Assembly: GCA_006386115.1 (NCBI GenBank)
Contig: VFIW01000006.1
Location: 475,966 to 539,965 of the forward strand
DNA length: 64,000 bases
Source: Globisporangium splendens
Lineage: Eukaryota > Oomycota > Peronosporomycetes > Pythiales > Pythiaceae
Direction of reading: 5' to 3'
The notes beneath the pieces were generated by a model, which saw only the letters and a list, made by a program, of their open reading frames with translations, searched no databases and was not told where the DNA came from. This document shows positions 12,378-24,200 of the stretch, piece after piece (position 1 is the first letter of the stretch; each line of letters begins with the position of its first letter). The position numbers were made by a program, and so were the translations under genes.

Positions 12378-13750
12378 ACGAGGACACAAATTGGCAAAGA
12401 TACTCGAGATGCAGCAGTCAACAAAGCTGTCCAAACAGCAGGATCTCTGTGGCCTGGACTGCAATTAATCCAATGGAGCGAATTACACAACATCCCAGGG
12501 ATTACTGCTTATACGGCTCAGACTCTTCTCCGGCTGAAAGCCAACCGACTCTCCATGTGGAACTATGAGAAAGCTGATCTATCCTGCTCGAATCCCGAAT
12601 GTCCCAAGTTGTCCAATCTTCTGTTCAACATCTATTCTGGGAGTGTCCGAAAGCCAAACTGGTGTGGAACTACTTTTATGCGCTATGGGCGAAGATCGGA
12701 ATCACTCCTGGTCACGACCCCGCAATCTGGATCTTCAGTCTGGATCTACCACATACTCCAAGGCATGCATGGACCACGATCAAGAGACACATTATCGGAC
12801 ACAAGTTCTCCAATGAACATCTCCAAGATCATCTCTATCCCGTCGCACACACGCTGTGGCGATATATGAGCGCGTCGCTCATACAGGTCATTTGGTGTGC
12901 GCATCTGCGACGCATGGATTCGGATCCAATCGAATCGACTGCTGAGATGGCGATCATGATGACCAGATTAGAGGCAGGAATGCGAAACCTCACACGACTC
13001 GCTGAAGCGCAAGCTGGAGACTCGGACGGTCACACGGTTGCAGCAGTTCTCAAGGCATATGTCGACTGCTTTCTCAGCCAAACAGACGCCATCCCCTTGA
13101 CTCCAAATGATACTCGCGGCGTTTACCTGTTGTTTTTCGATGGTGGATCACGCGGCAATCCAGGACCAGGAGGGACTGGATCCATTATCGTGCGTGTCCA
13201 TAAGGACTCGCACACAGCCAGTTTAATTTGGGCCGCGAGCATGGCGTATAGCAGGAAGGACACGACCAACAACTTTGCCGAGTACTGGGGTCTCATACAT
13301 GGACTCCGAGAAGCCCAACGCAGTCACCTCGAACCGTTGTACGTGATTGGAGACAGTGCACTGATTATCTTCCAACAGCGAATGCATCGGTCCCCTCGAC
13401 AGCACCGATTGGCACGTTTATACCAGACAAGTCGACGACTCGCGGATTGCATCGACATCCGAGGATGGTACCATCACTGCCGTGCCTTCAACAAGATGGC
13501 GGACTCAGCCGTCAACCTAGCCATGGACACCAGAACCTCAACGCAGGTTCACTTCCCAACTCATCGAGCTGCTTTCAACAATCTCACCCAGGATCTCGAT
13601 AACGACGTCATGCATTGGCTTGTGCGAAGTTCGGAAGATCCAAGGTCATTGGACAACACAAGGCAGCCTCACATAGGACCAAGAGAACATGCCATCCTGG
13701 TCAAAGATTATTTAGCATTCAGAAGTGATCTATTGCAATCCGCGCTGTAG
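12315..13750 (+). pseudogene. LINE copy B: ORF2 C-terminal fragment with RNase H
   Basis: A first segment in one frame (12315-12600, RYNTTRSFYRQQVAATRTQI) passes, by a small frame change near 12600, to an open frame reaching TAG at 13748-13750. It contains the zinc-binding-like HLFWECP region and RNase H with all four expected acidic positions (FFDGG, AEYWGL, IGDS, KMADSA). RNase H removes the RNA strand of the cDNA hybrid. No RT core or endonuclease is present. Confidence 0.85.
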
Positions 13751-13858
13751 ACACATTTACACTCCTAGATGAAATTCGTAATGAAGATTAGTTAGGAGAA
13801 TGGATATTGTAGGTCACGAAGATGAACCTAAATATACCTCACCTTATAAAGATAAAGA

Positions 13859-16220
13859 TGATTGCTCAACCCCATGAGTTGGCTTCGCTCTTTCACAAGC
13901 CGTTGGATATCAACATCAGCAGTAGCCAATTTCTGCTTCAAATCCGGCACTTGTGCATCCACGATCACACGGTCGGAAGGTAATCCTGTCGGAGATTTCT
14001 CCTGTGAAAGCTGCGCAATACTCGCTTCAAGTTCTGCGATTTTGCCATTTTTGACCTCGATCGTGCGATTCGCATCCTGAAGCTCGGCCTTGCAGAATGC
14101 GAGCTGCGCACTCACCTCGCTTATCGCAGTGATGAGGTTAGTGTCATTTTCTGGCTTTTGAAGCGCTTCGAGTTGCAAAAGCTTTGCCTCGAGCAGTATA
14201 CAGCGTTTCTGGGATAGAGGCGATGCAGCTACAGACATCGGAGCCACGCTGCTGTGGAAGTCCGATCGCTCAAGTGGACTTACTCCATCTAGATTGCTCC
14301 TCTCGTCTTGCATCGATGACTTTTTCGCGCCGTTGTACTGGGAATCAAACGATTCAGCGATCCGATCATTGGACTTGAGCAAGTACATCTCGGAGCGAAA
14401 GCGCTGCAGTTCGTTTTCTGCGTGGACGAGGCGCTCTTCGGTCGCTTGCTTCTCTGCGAGCAATCGCTCTTTCATCTGCTGCAGTTCGCGAATGCGGAGC
14501 TCACTACGTCCTTTCGTTTCCTGCTCTTGGTCTTGCCATTTGTTCTCCCACCGCAGATTCAGCGTCACGACTTCACGTTTCAAGTCTTCCTGCTTCTCCA
14601 TGCTGTCTAGAAGCTCCTGACAATGCACTTTTTCTTTTTCCTTGTGCACCTGAATCTGCAGTTGCAGATCCTTGAGTTTCTCCTGCAGCGTAACATTCTC
14701 TCGCCCAGAATTCCATAGTTGCTGCTTGAAATCCGTGGCCATTGCTTGCTTCTGGTCTTCAATGTCCTGCATCTCGCTTTTCAGACGCTCTGCCTCGTGG
14801 TCTTTCTCAAGAAGCTTGTCGTCGCCATCCCACTTGGTTTGCTTCAGTTCTGCCTGAACCTGCTCGTACCGTTCTTCCTGCTCGCGCAACTTTGTCGTCA
14901 GCGATGCGGTCTTCTCTTCGAGTCGCAATGTTTGGGTTTGAAACTCTTCATCCTACGCATACACATATAAAAAAGCGATGAGATCCACTAGGTTTCAAAC
15001 ACCTAATTCTTGGTTCATCAAGACTCACCTTTCTGCGCATACGATGCTGCAGTTCCTCCTCGTACTGCTTCTTTTGCTGCACAAACGCCTTTTCCACAGA
15101 GTGCAGCGATTGCAGCAGCTCGGCCATTTTGCCCTCGTACTCGTCCAGCAAAGCCTGCTTGACGTCCTGCAATTTCGCGATCTCGTCTTCCAGCTCATTA
15201 ATCTTCGCGTCCTTCGCCGAGCGCATATCGGAGAGCTGCCACTCCACGGCTTTGAGCTCCTTCTCATTCTCCTGCAGCAGCTGCTGCATGTTCTCCATCT
15301 TAATCTTGGTTTCTTCTGAGCGGTCTTTATTTGCGTCGTTGTCTCGTTGCGTGGCTTTCAGCTTAAGCTCCAAGTCGCGGTTCTTACTCTGCACCTGGTC
15401 CAACATCTGCTTGAATTCGCTGTCGCATCACCTCGTCGAACGTGACGCTGATCTCGCGCCGCTGGGCTTCGAGATTCTCTTCCTGTTCGCGCATGCGACG
15501 ATCCGTTTTCCGCTTGGTTTGCTCCATTTCGTCCTTTTGCCGCCGCAGTTCGTCGTCGAACTGCCACCGCGCGCCTTCCATTTGCGCACGCGCATCCTTG
15601 AGTTTCTGCTGAAAGTAGATCTCCTGGTCCTGACATCGCGTCTGTTCCTGCTTGAGATCGACGTGGAGGTCTGCGACCTGCGCCTTGAGCTCGCTGATCT
15701 CGACCTCGCGGTCGCGGAGCACGCTCTTGATGTTCGCAAAGTTCGTGTCGTACAGCGCGAGCTCTTCGTCGCGACCTCCAAGCAGCTCCAACGCGTAAAA
15801 AAAGCACACACAAAGGAGCAGTAAGTTTCCATAGCGCAATGGCAAAACAATGAGGATGCGCGATACTTTGAGGTTGTATTTGAAGTCCTCCTGGAGCTTC
15901 GTGAACTTCTGCTTGTACCCATTCGCAGCCGATTCCTACCGCCAGCATACCGACCAAGTCATCGCCACCCGCATAATATAAGCACACGTGTATACGCAAT
16001 GTCAGTCAGCATCATAGGACAGAAGAAAAATGGCAATGCACTCTCCCTGTCCGCGCACTTTGTCACGCAGCAGCGCCTCGAGCGTGCGGATGCGGTACTC
16101 GTTGATGTCGTGGAGCTCCTTCTCCAGGATCAGCGAGCGGATGTTGCCAGGCGCCAGGTGCGCGCTCACGCCCACAGGAGCAGCACCGGAGAGCAGGCGC
16201 TCGTCCAGCAGCCCTTCCAT
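13859..16220 (-). pseudogene. Coiled-coil middle segment of giant WD40/FN3/coiled-coil gene
   Basis: These exons encode a long heptad-rich coiled coil. 16220 to about 16050 reads MEGLLDERLLSGAAP through EALLRDKV. Around 15940-15870 the text is ESAANGYKQKFTKLQEDF. 15800-15420 and 15406-15029 are separated by a +1 frameshift near 15418-15422 (DEVMRQ then EFKQMLDQVQSK). A clear intron at 14953-15028 (GTGAGT to GCGTAG) joins to 14952-13859 (DEEFQTQTLRLEEK through RSQLMGLSN). At 13858 the frame runs into the tail of LINE copy B as HLYLYK followed by GTGAGG. The frameshift and the LINE suggest a decaying gene, although splicing could hide the LINE. Its relation to the WD40/FN3 part upstream is inferred from strand and spacing. 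Confidence 0.65.
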
Positions 16221-16386
16221 AGCGCCTTTGCAGAAGAGACTCGGTGTGCTGTGAGTTATGGAGTAACCCGGTTACATTCAAAAGTCCAGCATTTTGCACA
16301 CACAAACTCTCTAACTTTGCATGTAGCCACTTTGTATGAAAGAGAACTTGTGGCATTTCAAGGTTACCCTGTGGATGTTATATGTC

Positions 16387-19300
16387 TCAATTCTCTTCTG
16401 TGGTGCTTGCTCGTATGATCGAGATATGCTCTCTTTTATTCAAAATTGACTGCAAGATGTGCCAATTCCAAACGACTTGACGCAGTGCGAGAAGATCGTG
16501 GCGACGCTGCACGACGGCGACTTTCCACGCGCGATATCGCCGCTGGTCGCTCAAGGCGCAGCGAGACATATCACAGCAACGCAGCGTCAGCATAAGGAGT
16601 CACTCCACACGGCGCTCGCACGAAAAGAGAACATTTAGTTACCTGGATGTATCGCGCCTTGACGTGCTCAAGCTCAGGTCGGTCTGCGAAATAGTGGGCG
16701 ATCGTGAACTCGACGAGACTTGGCATGTGGACCGCAACGCTCCTCTCGCTGAACGGTGCTTTTCCGGCCGCATTCGAGCTCGCGACGCGGAATCGATACG
16801 TTGTCTTGGGCTTCAAGAACGTCACCAGGAGCTCCTGGTTGTGATAGATGGTCACCTCCTGGTCGAAGAGGGCTTTGCAGACGTTCTCATCCAGGTCGTC
16901 AGCACTCGAACGGTAGGTAGAACTTGGTTAGGCACTGTATTGCAAATGGAATGCCAGCAACGGGGCACCACCGTCGTGCTCGGGTATTCCCCAAGTGATC
17001 CTCGCTCTCCCTGGTTCTATGTCCCTGATGATTGGAGGTTCAAGCATTTGTGCAGGTACCGTTGGAGGCTTTGTGCTCACCAACGTGCTGCACTCACTCA
17101 TTGCGCTTGCGCCGAGTTCGTTGATTGCGCGGAGCTCGGCATTGTAGTAGGTACTCCCACGAAGCTTTTTGATCGTGAACGCCGATGTGAATCCTGCATT
17201 CGAAATCGCCTCACAATCGGAGACCCAGAGCTTGAATTCACGAAACACTTGTCGATTCGCGATTCCAAATTGCGCTTCTTCAAAGTACAGAGTCACGTCG
17301 TAGCTTTGGATCTCAAGTCCATTGCACTTTGGTGGCGTAAATGCGAGCAGCAGAGTATGGGCACTCGGCTGCATCAGTGCGGGTCGTGCTGGAGCATCAG
17401 GGACGTCGCAAAGTGTCGTCGCGACTTCGCTTCCGCGCGAAAGCTTTGAGGTACATGTTTTCTTGTCGATCGGGCTCGAAGCGGAAAGCCACACACGCAG
17501 CGGTTGCCCAGGTTCAAGCCCCTGAAGCGTGTAGCTTGTACCTGAAATCGAGCGCGTGAGCAGAACAATCGAATTGCTGACGGGGAGCGCAGGACCCGGT
17601 ACTGCTGCATCTGTTGGTTCATACGAGCTGGCGGTATCGCTATTGCAGTCGTTTGTTGTACCAGGAAGTACAACGCTTCCCACTTGATCGTGCTGAATCC
17701 TTTCGAGCGTGTATCGCAAGATCTCACTGCCATTACACCTCGGTTTCTCCCACACAATGTCGACCTGCCGCTTTTGAATGTTGATGATCGCTGGCTGTTG
17801 AGGAGGATCGGTGGCTGTGCAGTCCATTTTCACGTAGTCAGTCACGCGTGAGAACGCTCCAAGGCCGCAGCGGTTCTCTGTCGCCACGACAAACTGGTAG
17901 ATCTCTCCTGGCCAGAGTCCTTCCACAACGAAGGAGTAGAACACGCTTGCCGGAGGCAGCTTCTGCTGGCTTTTCGGCTCAACTGCTTTGACATTCGATC
18001 CACTACCAGTCGCCTTCATTTTCGTCTTTTTCGACACGGTTATTGAAGCTTCTTTCCTCCTCGTCGTCTTTTCTTTCACCTTTGCGAGCGTAGTCTTCTT
18101 CTTAGCAACAACGACTGCATCTGTCGACGCCAATGAAACAACAGGCTCCAGAAACGCAGTCGGAATTGACTCTTCAAGCACCGAGAGAAACACGCTATTC
18201 TCCGGGAGGCAGCGAATTGTATACGATTAAATGAACGCACCGTTTGCACTCGGCTGCTTCCAGGACAAGCGAATGAGAACCGCTTCACGATCGCTACATT
18301 GGACGGGTTTCTCGATTTGCGAGGGCACAAAAGCGAGTGTCTCAATCGGTAAGGTGGCCTCGCTGAATGGACTCGCGCCAATCTACAAGAAGAAAACAGT
18401 GTCTTTAACGTCTTCGGTAACCCTCACAGCACCAGCAACACGAATACACAAACATGAAAAAAGGCAGGATAGATAGAGCACTTACAGCATTTGCTACGGC
18501 CAGCTGGAATGTGTGCTGGATCCCCGGCTGCAACTTGTCAACGGTCTTGGTCGTGTACTCCGCCGGTACTTCCGTATCCGAGATGTCGACAACACCGTAT
18601 CCTCCTTCAACCAAAGAGGTGACTTGTTTCGTGCGGATCACGTAGTACAGTAGTTGAGAGCCGTGCGCGAGCGATTCGTCCCACGAAATCGTGATGGCGA
18701 ACCTGTCCACGGAGACCAACGCAGGCTGCTTGGGCTGGTCGGGACTCGAAGGGGCAACACGCCACGCGATGACCTTCGTGCCATCACCTGCCGAGGTCAG
18801 GAAGACTCCACTTGGATCGAAAATGCAACATGTGATCGCATCGTAGTGACCAGAGAATGAGTAGATACACTCCGTGGATGGCTCATTCTCGCATTGACGC
18901 CGCACTTTGACCAGATTGCCTTTCCCACCTGTCGCCAACACCAAATCCTTGCGCGTGGCTGTCGCTTCTTGGGACGACAAAGTGAGAGCGCAGCATGTTA
19001 TCGGCGCGGCACGAATCGTTTCGAGCACTTTGCCTTCTGCCAGCGACCAAAACTTGATACACTTATCGAGTGAGACAGTGACAACCGTATCGACCTGCTT
19101 CACGACTGCGCAGCACGTAATCGTTGACGTGTGTGCTAAGAAGAACCCATTCTCGTTGGTTTTGGTAAATGTGCGCAGCAATTTGCCGTCCGCATCGGGT
19201 CGTAGTGGGTTCCATATCAGTTCTTTCGTCGTTGTTGCCGTAGCACTCGACGGACACTCTTCTGCGTTATTGTCATCGCCACTTTGGCTCTCGTTGCTAT

Positions 19301-20098
19301 CCAACAGCCTTGGGAAGGGAATAGCTGGGTTCAACAGTAGCTCGAAACCAAACTCCGCGAGCTGTTTGTGGTAGCGCTCTAGTTGTTCGGTCTTTTCGGC
19401 GGAAAGCTGAAACTGATTTCGTGCCGTTGTGCCCGATGCGGGATCGTCATCGGCACGGACGCTTGGTATGGATGTGGCTAGTCCAACAACAGACGAATGC
19501 TCATGAGGAGATGATCTTGCGCTTTCAAGTTCTCTCTCTTGATTGGCTGGTCGAGGCGTCACTGGTGCTTGTCGAGGCAAGGTCGTCACCGAGCTCAGAG
19601 ACAGATCTTTATTGCCTGATTGTTGCTTTCTCCTAAAGCTGCACCAGGCGATGTCAGTGCGTTTAAGCCATTCTGCTCGTCTTCTTTCTGCGGGATAGCT
19701 TGGCTCATCACACTCTCCGAGTATTTCAATCGCATGGATTCACTTGAGCCATGCTCACGAAAATATTGCCACTCGTGATTTCCAATCATCGACGACAGCG
19801 TTTCGTCAAACATGAACAGCTCCATTGAGCGCTGCAGAGTCAGCTCAAAAGGTATCTCTGCTTCCCACGCTGTGCGTTCTGCTTCTATAGGCAGTTTCTC
19901 TGACAGAAGCTCCGCTTCGTGATCAGCACTTGAGGCTCGCGACACAGGTGCAGCGACTGATACGTCCCAGACCTTAATGGCACATTCTCCAACTGTGATA
20001 AGTTGCTGGTCGTCAAAAGTGAACCTCGCATAGCTTGCTCCTTGTTCATGGACTGGGAAAATCTGCAGCAATGTGAGTGTAGCGGGAGCAGCTGCCAT
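16387..20098 (-). pseudogene. WD40 and fibronectin type III N-terminal part of the giant coiled-coil gene, with in-frame stops
   Basis: The gene starts at ATG 20098 (MAAAPATLTLLQIFPVHEQG) with a WD40-type segment (FTFDDQQLITVGECAIKVWD). The frame changes near 19590-19640 (an unplaced intron or a frameshift) and continues with more WD repeats (TCCAVVKQVDTVVTVSLDKC, SGHYDAITCCIFDPSG, KVIAWRV) and at least four fibronectin III modules (ITISWDES, VDIVWEKPRCNG, FTPPKCNGLEIQSY, ARITWGIPEHDGG). An intron at 18383-18485 (GTAAGT to TTGTAG) is clear. Two TAA codons fall inside FN3 modules in the right frame: 18227-18229 (NGAFI-stop-SYTI, in the strand after the NG turn) and 16928-16930 (YSA-stop-PSSTYR). 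The 16387-16593 part (RYRAWKVAVVQRRHDLLALR) looks helical. Similar WD40/coiled-coil architectures occur in axonemal proteins, but I cannot assign a function. Confidence 0.65.
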
Positions 20099-21216
20099 GC
20101 CATTATCTTGTTGACAAGATGGCGCATTGCCTTGGACCTGCCATGCATAATGGCTATACTCTTATATGTAGCATCTATGCAAAGGAGCAAAAATGCAATC
20201 ATTCTGCTTCAGAAAAACAGGAATGCTCATAGATAAGGGTATCACATAGAAGAGATGCAATGGCATGCATTCTACTTCAGAATGATGGTGCTTCAATCAG
20301 ACGATATCGTGGCAGTCACACGACCACATCAATGACTTCATCGATTCCGCCCTTTTGATAGTGCGTTATTCCATGTCTTCGCAGCTGTGGTGTGTGTCCT
20401 CTTGTGTGCGACGTGGTCCATTCTGTAATACCCCACCAGCACCTCCCGTTGGATGCAGGAACCCAGGTCGTGTTGCTGAGCAAACTGTCTGCTTGCCTCC
20501 AGAAGATTCACATGTTCACCCTGTCGGTGAGGATCCATATGCAGGAGGTATGACCTGACAGCCAGTGCGGTGTCTCCGTCGTCCCACCGAGTCCCGCTGC
20601 CGTCTCGAGCGAGTGACCGTTCATCACCTCGTCATTAGGAGACGCGACCTTTCCATACATGGCAATAAACATCTCGACAATATTGCGAGCTAATCCGCCG
20701 TCTTGCAAGGGAGCCTGGCAGTAAGCATGCGGCCGTATTTGTGGGATAATCCGCCAGTCGTAGAAGCTTCCATGTCGGCAGCAAGGCCACATTTCTCAAT
20801 TTCCCCTTCGTGGTTAAAGCACTCAAGACCAACTGCACCAACGACATACCAACACACCTCGCATGGTCTACTGCGACGTCCAAGAACAGACTGAGACTTT
20901 CTAGCTATAGTTCTGCATGGCATGAGTAAGTTCGCACCACAAATGCTCCGATTGAGTGTCCAGCATGACGCATTGACAACGTGCAACAACAATCAGAAGT
21001 CGACGTTGACGCGGACACATGCGGAGTCTTTCCATTGAGGGATTCACAAACAGGGCAACTTCAAATGAGACGTCAGAAATTGCTGCGAATGGTTGTATGT
21101 ATTGCATGCAAAGAGAGATCTACAAAGTGCAATGAAAAGGAAAATGGACATGCAGAGAAACAAAATGCAAAAAAGCAAATCGCAGGGGAATCGAGAGCGT
21201 GACCTAGCCGGGACGC
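20099..21216. other. Intergenic region with anonymous protein-like fragments
   Basis: This 1.1-kb interval precedes the giant gene and follows the 3' end of the ABC transporter. On the minus strand, 20338-20992 contains several short frames that read like one frameshifted protein remnant (CWYVVGAVGLECFNHEGEIE, KYGRMLTARLPCKTAD, LARNIVEMFIAMYGKV, LETAAGLGG). I do not recognise the family. No intact gene is supported. Confidence 0.35.
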
Positions 21217-24200
21217 TTACTTCTTCTGGTGGTTCAGGAAGCGCAACGCCAGCAGCGCCAAGATGCGGTAAAACACGACAATGCCGATCAGGATGCCAAA
21301 ATTTTGACCGATCTCATCGTGCTTCATGCCGAACACGTCCTCGGTGAACTGCTTCACCGTGACATGGCCCAGCGTAATCGGCGCATTCCGCAATGACTGG
21401 CAGCCGAGCTCCGAGCCCATGTCGACAAATTCGCCGAGAGAAGCGTCAAATCTGGCATCACTTGGGCAGTCGGCAAAGATGAGCGAGACGAAGATCGAAA
21501 ACGTGTACGTGTGGGGCGTGATGCGATAGAGCCACTTGTACCCGGATGGGATCATGCTCGTTGGTGGGCTGAAACCCATGAAGAGCAGGAAGATCGAGCT
21601 CGTCATGATGGCCATGATTGTCGCGACCTCTTCGCTCGGGAACGCGAAGGCGAGCAGCTGCCCAAAGTACGAGTGGTACAACATCAACAGCGAAGTGTTG
21701 AGCCAGTAGATCACGCCGGCGGTGAATCCGGTGAAGCCAACCATCGGAAAGAAGACAACAGTGAAGATCAGCCCGCTCAGGAGCGCGTACGGGACCTCCG
21801 CCAACGTCCAGCCGACAAAGTACCAGAACGCGTTGTATGTCTGCGACGCTCGCTCGCGATAGAATGACGCGCGGTCCTGGGCTGACACTGGAATGGCACT
21901 GTTGAGCGAAATGAATCCATTGAAAACGAACGACAGGTTGATCATGCCGATCCCAGAGTTCACGCCCTGGTACGAGTCGTAATCAGCGTCCACAAACAAC
22001 AGCCCGAAAAGCAACGCGAGCACAAGCGCCAACACGATACGCGTCAACGTGTATGCTGGGGTGCGCCAGTACATGCCAAAGAAGCGCGTCACTAGGAAGG
22101 TCATTTGCGTGTACGAAGTTGATGCGCGCTTGTTCGAAAAGAGGAGCTCGGAGCTGCCAGGGGCGATGTGACCTACACCAGGCTTTGCGACCTCAGCGTC
22201 CAACGAATGTTTCAGCTCGCTTTCGTTAAAGCACTTGACAAAGTCCGTGTCGTTTGCCGCGTCATTACTCACACCCGCGCCGATGCATTCAAGCATCCAG
22301 GTCGCCGGGTTGTAGCCAACTGGGAGAGGTGTAACCCCAGGGATCGCCTCAAAGTAGTCCACCAAAGTGTGACAGCCCTCGCCGAGTTCGCCAAAGAAGA
22401 CCGTCTCACCGCCGCGCTTGAGCAACAGCAGCTGGTCAAACAAGAAAAACACTTCCGACGAAGGCTGGTGGATCGTGCACACGACAGTACGTCCTGAGTT
22501 CGCGACCTTGCGGACGCCTTCCATGATCAGCTTGGCCGAGCGCGCATCAAGCCCACTTGTTGGTTCATCCAGGAACAGCACGCTAGGTTGAGCCGCCATT
22601 TCAACACCGATCGTCAACCGCTTCATCTGCTCGACTGATCTGCCGCGAATGATCTGGTCTGCGATGTTGTGCATGCCGAGCAAGTCAAGAGCCTCGTTCA
22701 CCGAGTCAAACTTCTTGCTCTGAGGCACTGTGCTGTCTTGACGGAGGAACGCGCTGAAGGTTAATGCTTCACGAATCGTAGCTGACTCCGAGTGGATGTC
22801 CACTTGCTCGCAATACCCAGTTGAACGACGAATCGCCAAGTCGGTGGCCTCATAGCCATTCAACAAGATCTTGCCTTGGATCTCGCCACCTGTCTTGCGG
22901 CCAGCAATCACATCCATCAGCGTCGTCTTGCCAGCTCCCGAGGACCCCATCAAAGCAGTAATGGTGCCTGGAAGCGCGTATCCAGTGATCCCTTTGAGTA
23001 GATCGATCGACTCCTTCGGGTTGCTTGGCAGCGGCACCGTGTACCACAAATCCTTGAACGCGAGGGTGACTGGGATAAAGTTCTTCTCTCTCGTGGTGTG
23101 CACATCCACGACATGGACACTCGTTCTGGGCAGCGACAGGTCTGACGACAACTTTGGTGTCGTGGCCAGTGTGTAGCGGTTGCCTTCATCTTCATCCTCA
23201 GGCTTGGAGAAACCGACGTTCTCGGGACTCTCGTGTCGTCTGTACTCAAGTGCAAAGCACGAGAAGCACATGAAGAGGAAGTACAGCGCGACAAGATAAA
23301 CGACGCCGTACGCGACCCACTTCTTCTCCGTTGCGACATCGAACAAGCCCAAGTAGTACTCTCCCATGGTCTTCCCGTCAAACTGTGCACAGTAGTCGAC
23401 TCCGTCGTACACGCACACATCCAACTCCGACGACCTGTATTGGTTGATCGCGATCCCGCGAACACTCCAGCTCATGGGGCTCAACCAGTAGATCCAAATG
23501 AAGTAGTCGGGGACTTGACTTTTGAGCACCACAAAGCCGGTGAACAAGATCGAAAGCAGGTTCGAGAGCATCGCCAGCGGAATCGTGACGTTGATATTTG
23601 GCAACGCCGACGAGAGGAAGAAGAACCACGCTCCATACGTGATGTTGGTCAGCAAGAGCAGTACCAGAAACACGGAGAAGCAGCTCGCGGACGACGTGAA
23701 GCCACACATCCAGTACACTAGCGTACCGAACACCACCGCTTCAATCGATACCACGGGAAGCAAGCTCAGCGAGTTGGCCAACACGTACGACGAAGTGCGG
23801 AAGAAGTTGGCGCCGCGATGCTTGTAAAAAATGTCGCGAGAAGCCATGAACGTCGGGATAAGCGCGATCTGCCCGAGCGCCAGAAAGAGCACGGCTGTGA
23901 AGCACAGTCCCATGACCACTTGGATGTTCGTCGGGTTGAAGTCGTAAAACGTGGTTGCGTACAGCGTCCCCATCAGAGCCACCATGATCGCTCGTCCGAC
24001 CAAAAACGGCGTATTCCGGGACTGCACCAACGACTCCCGTTTGATCAGCGTCCACGTGCTGGCCCAGAACGATTGGTGGAACTCAGGCGTCAGGTCCATG
24101 TGGAGCCCTACGTTCGCCAGCAGCTCAGGGTTATGAGGTCCCATGAGAGCGTGCAGCATGTTTGCATGGATGTCGGAGCGACGAAACACCTCCGCGAACT

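Larger units (their letters stand above)
12278..13858 (+). mobile_element. LINE family 1, copy B, 5' truncated with 5' fold-back, inserted in the coiled-coil gene
   Basis: Plus-strand copy, antisense to the host gene, 1581 bp. It encodes the zf-RVT-like region and a complete RNase H domain (FFDGGSRGNPGPGG, NNFAEYWGL, VIGDSALII, the Asp in NKMADSAVNL) that stays open to TAG at 13748-13750. The tail ends in CACCTTATAAAGATAAAG next to the target duplication. The 5' end is a perfect 46-bp inverted duplication of its own sequence. The antisense intron unit is at 13765-13842. Confidence 0.92.

Noticed and set aside
16880..16935. A short intron (GTGCCT to TCGAG) removing the TAA at 16928
   Set aside because: It would be only about 31 nt, far below the 70-100 nt seen elsewhere in this window.
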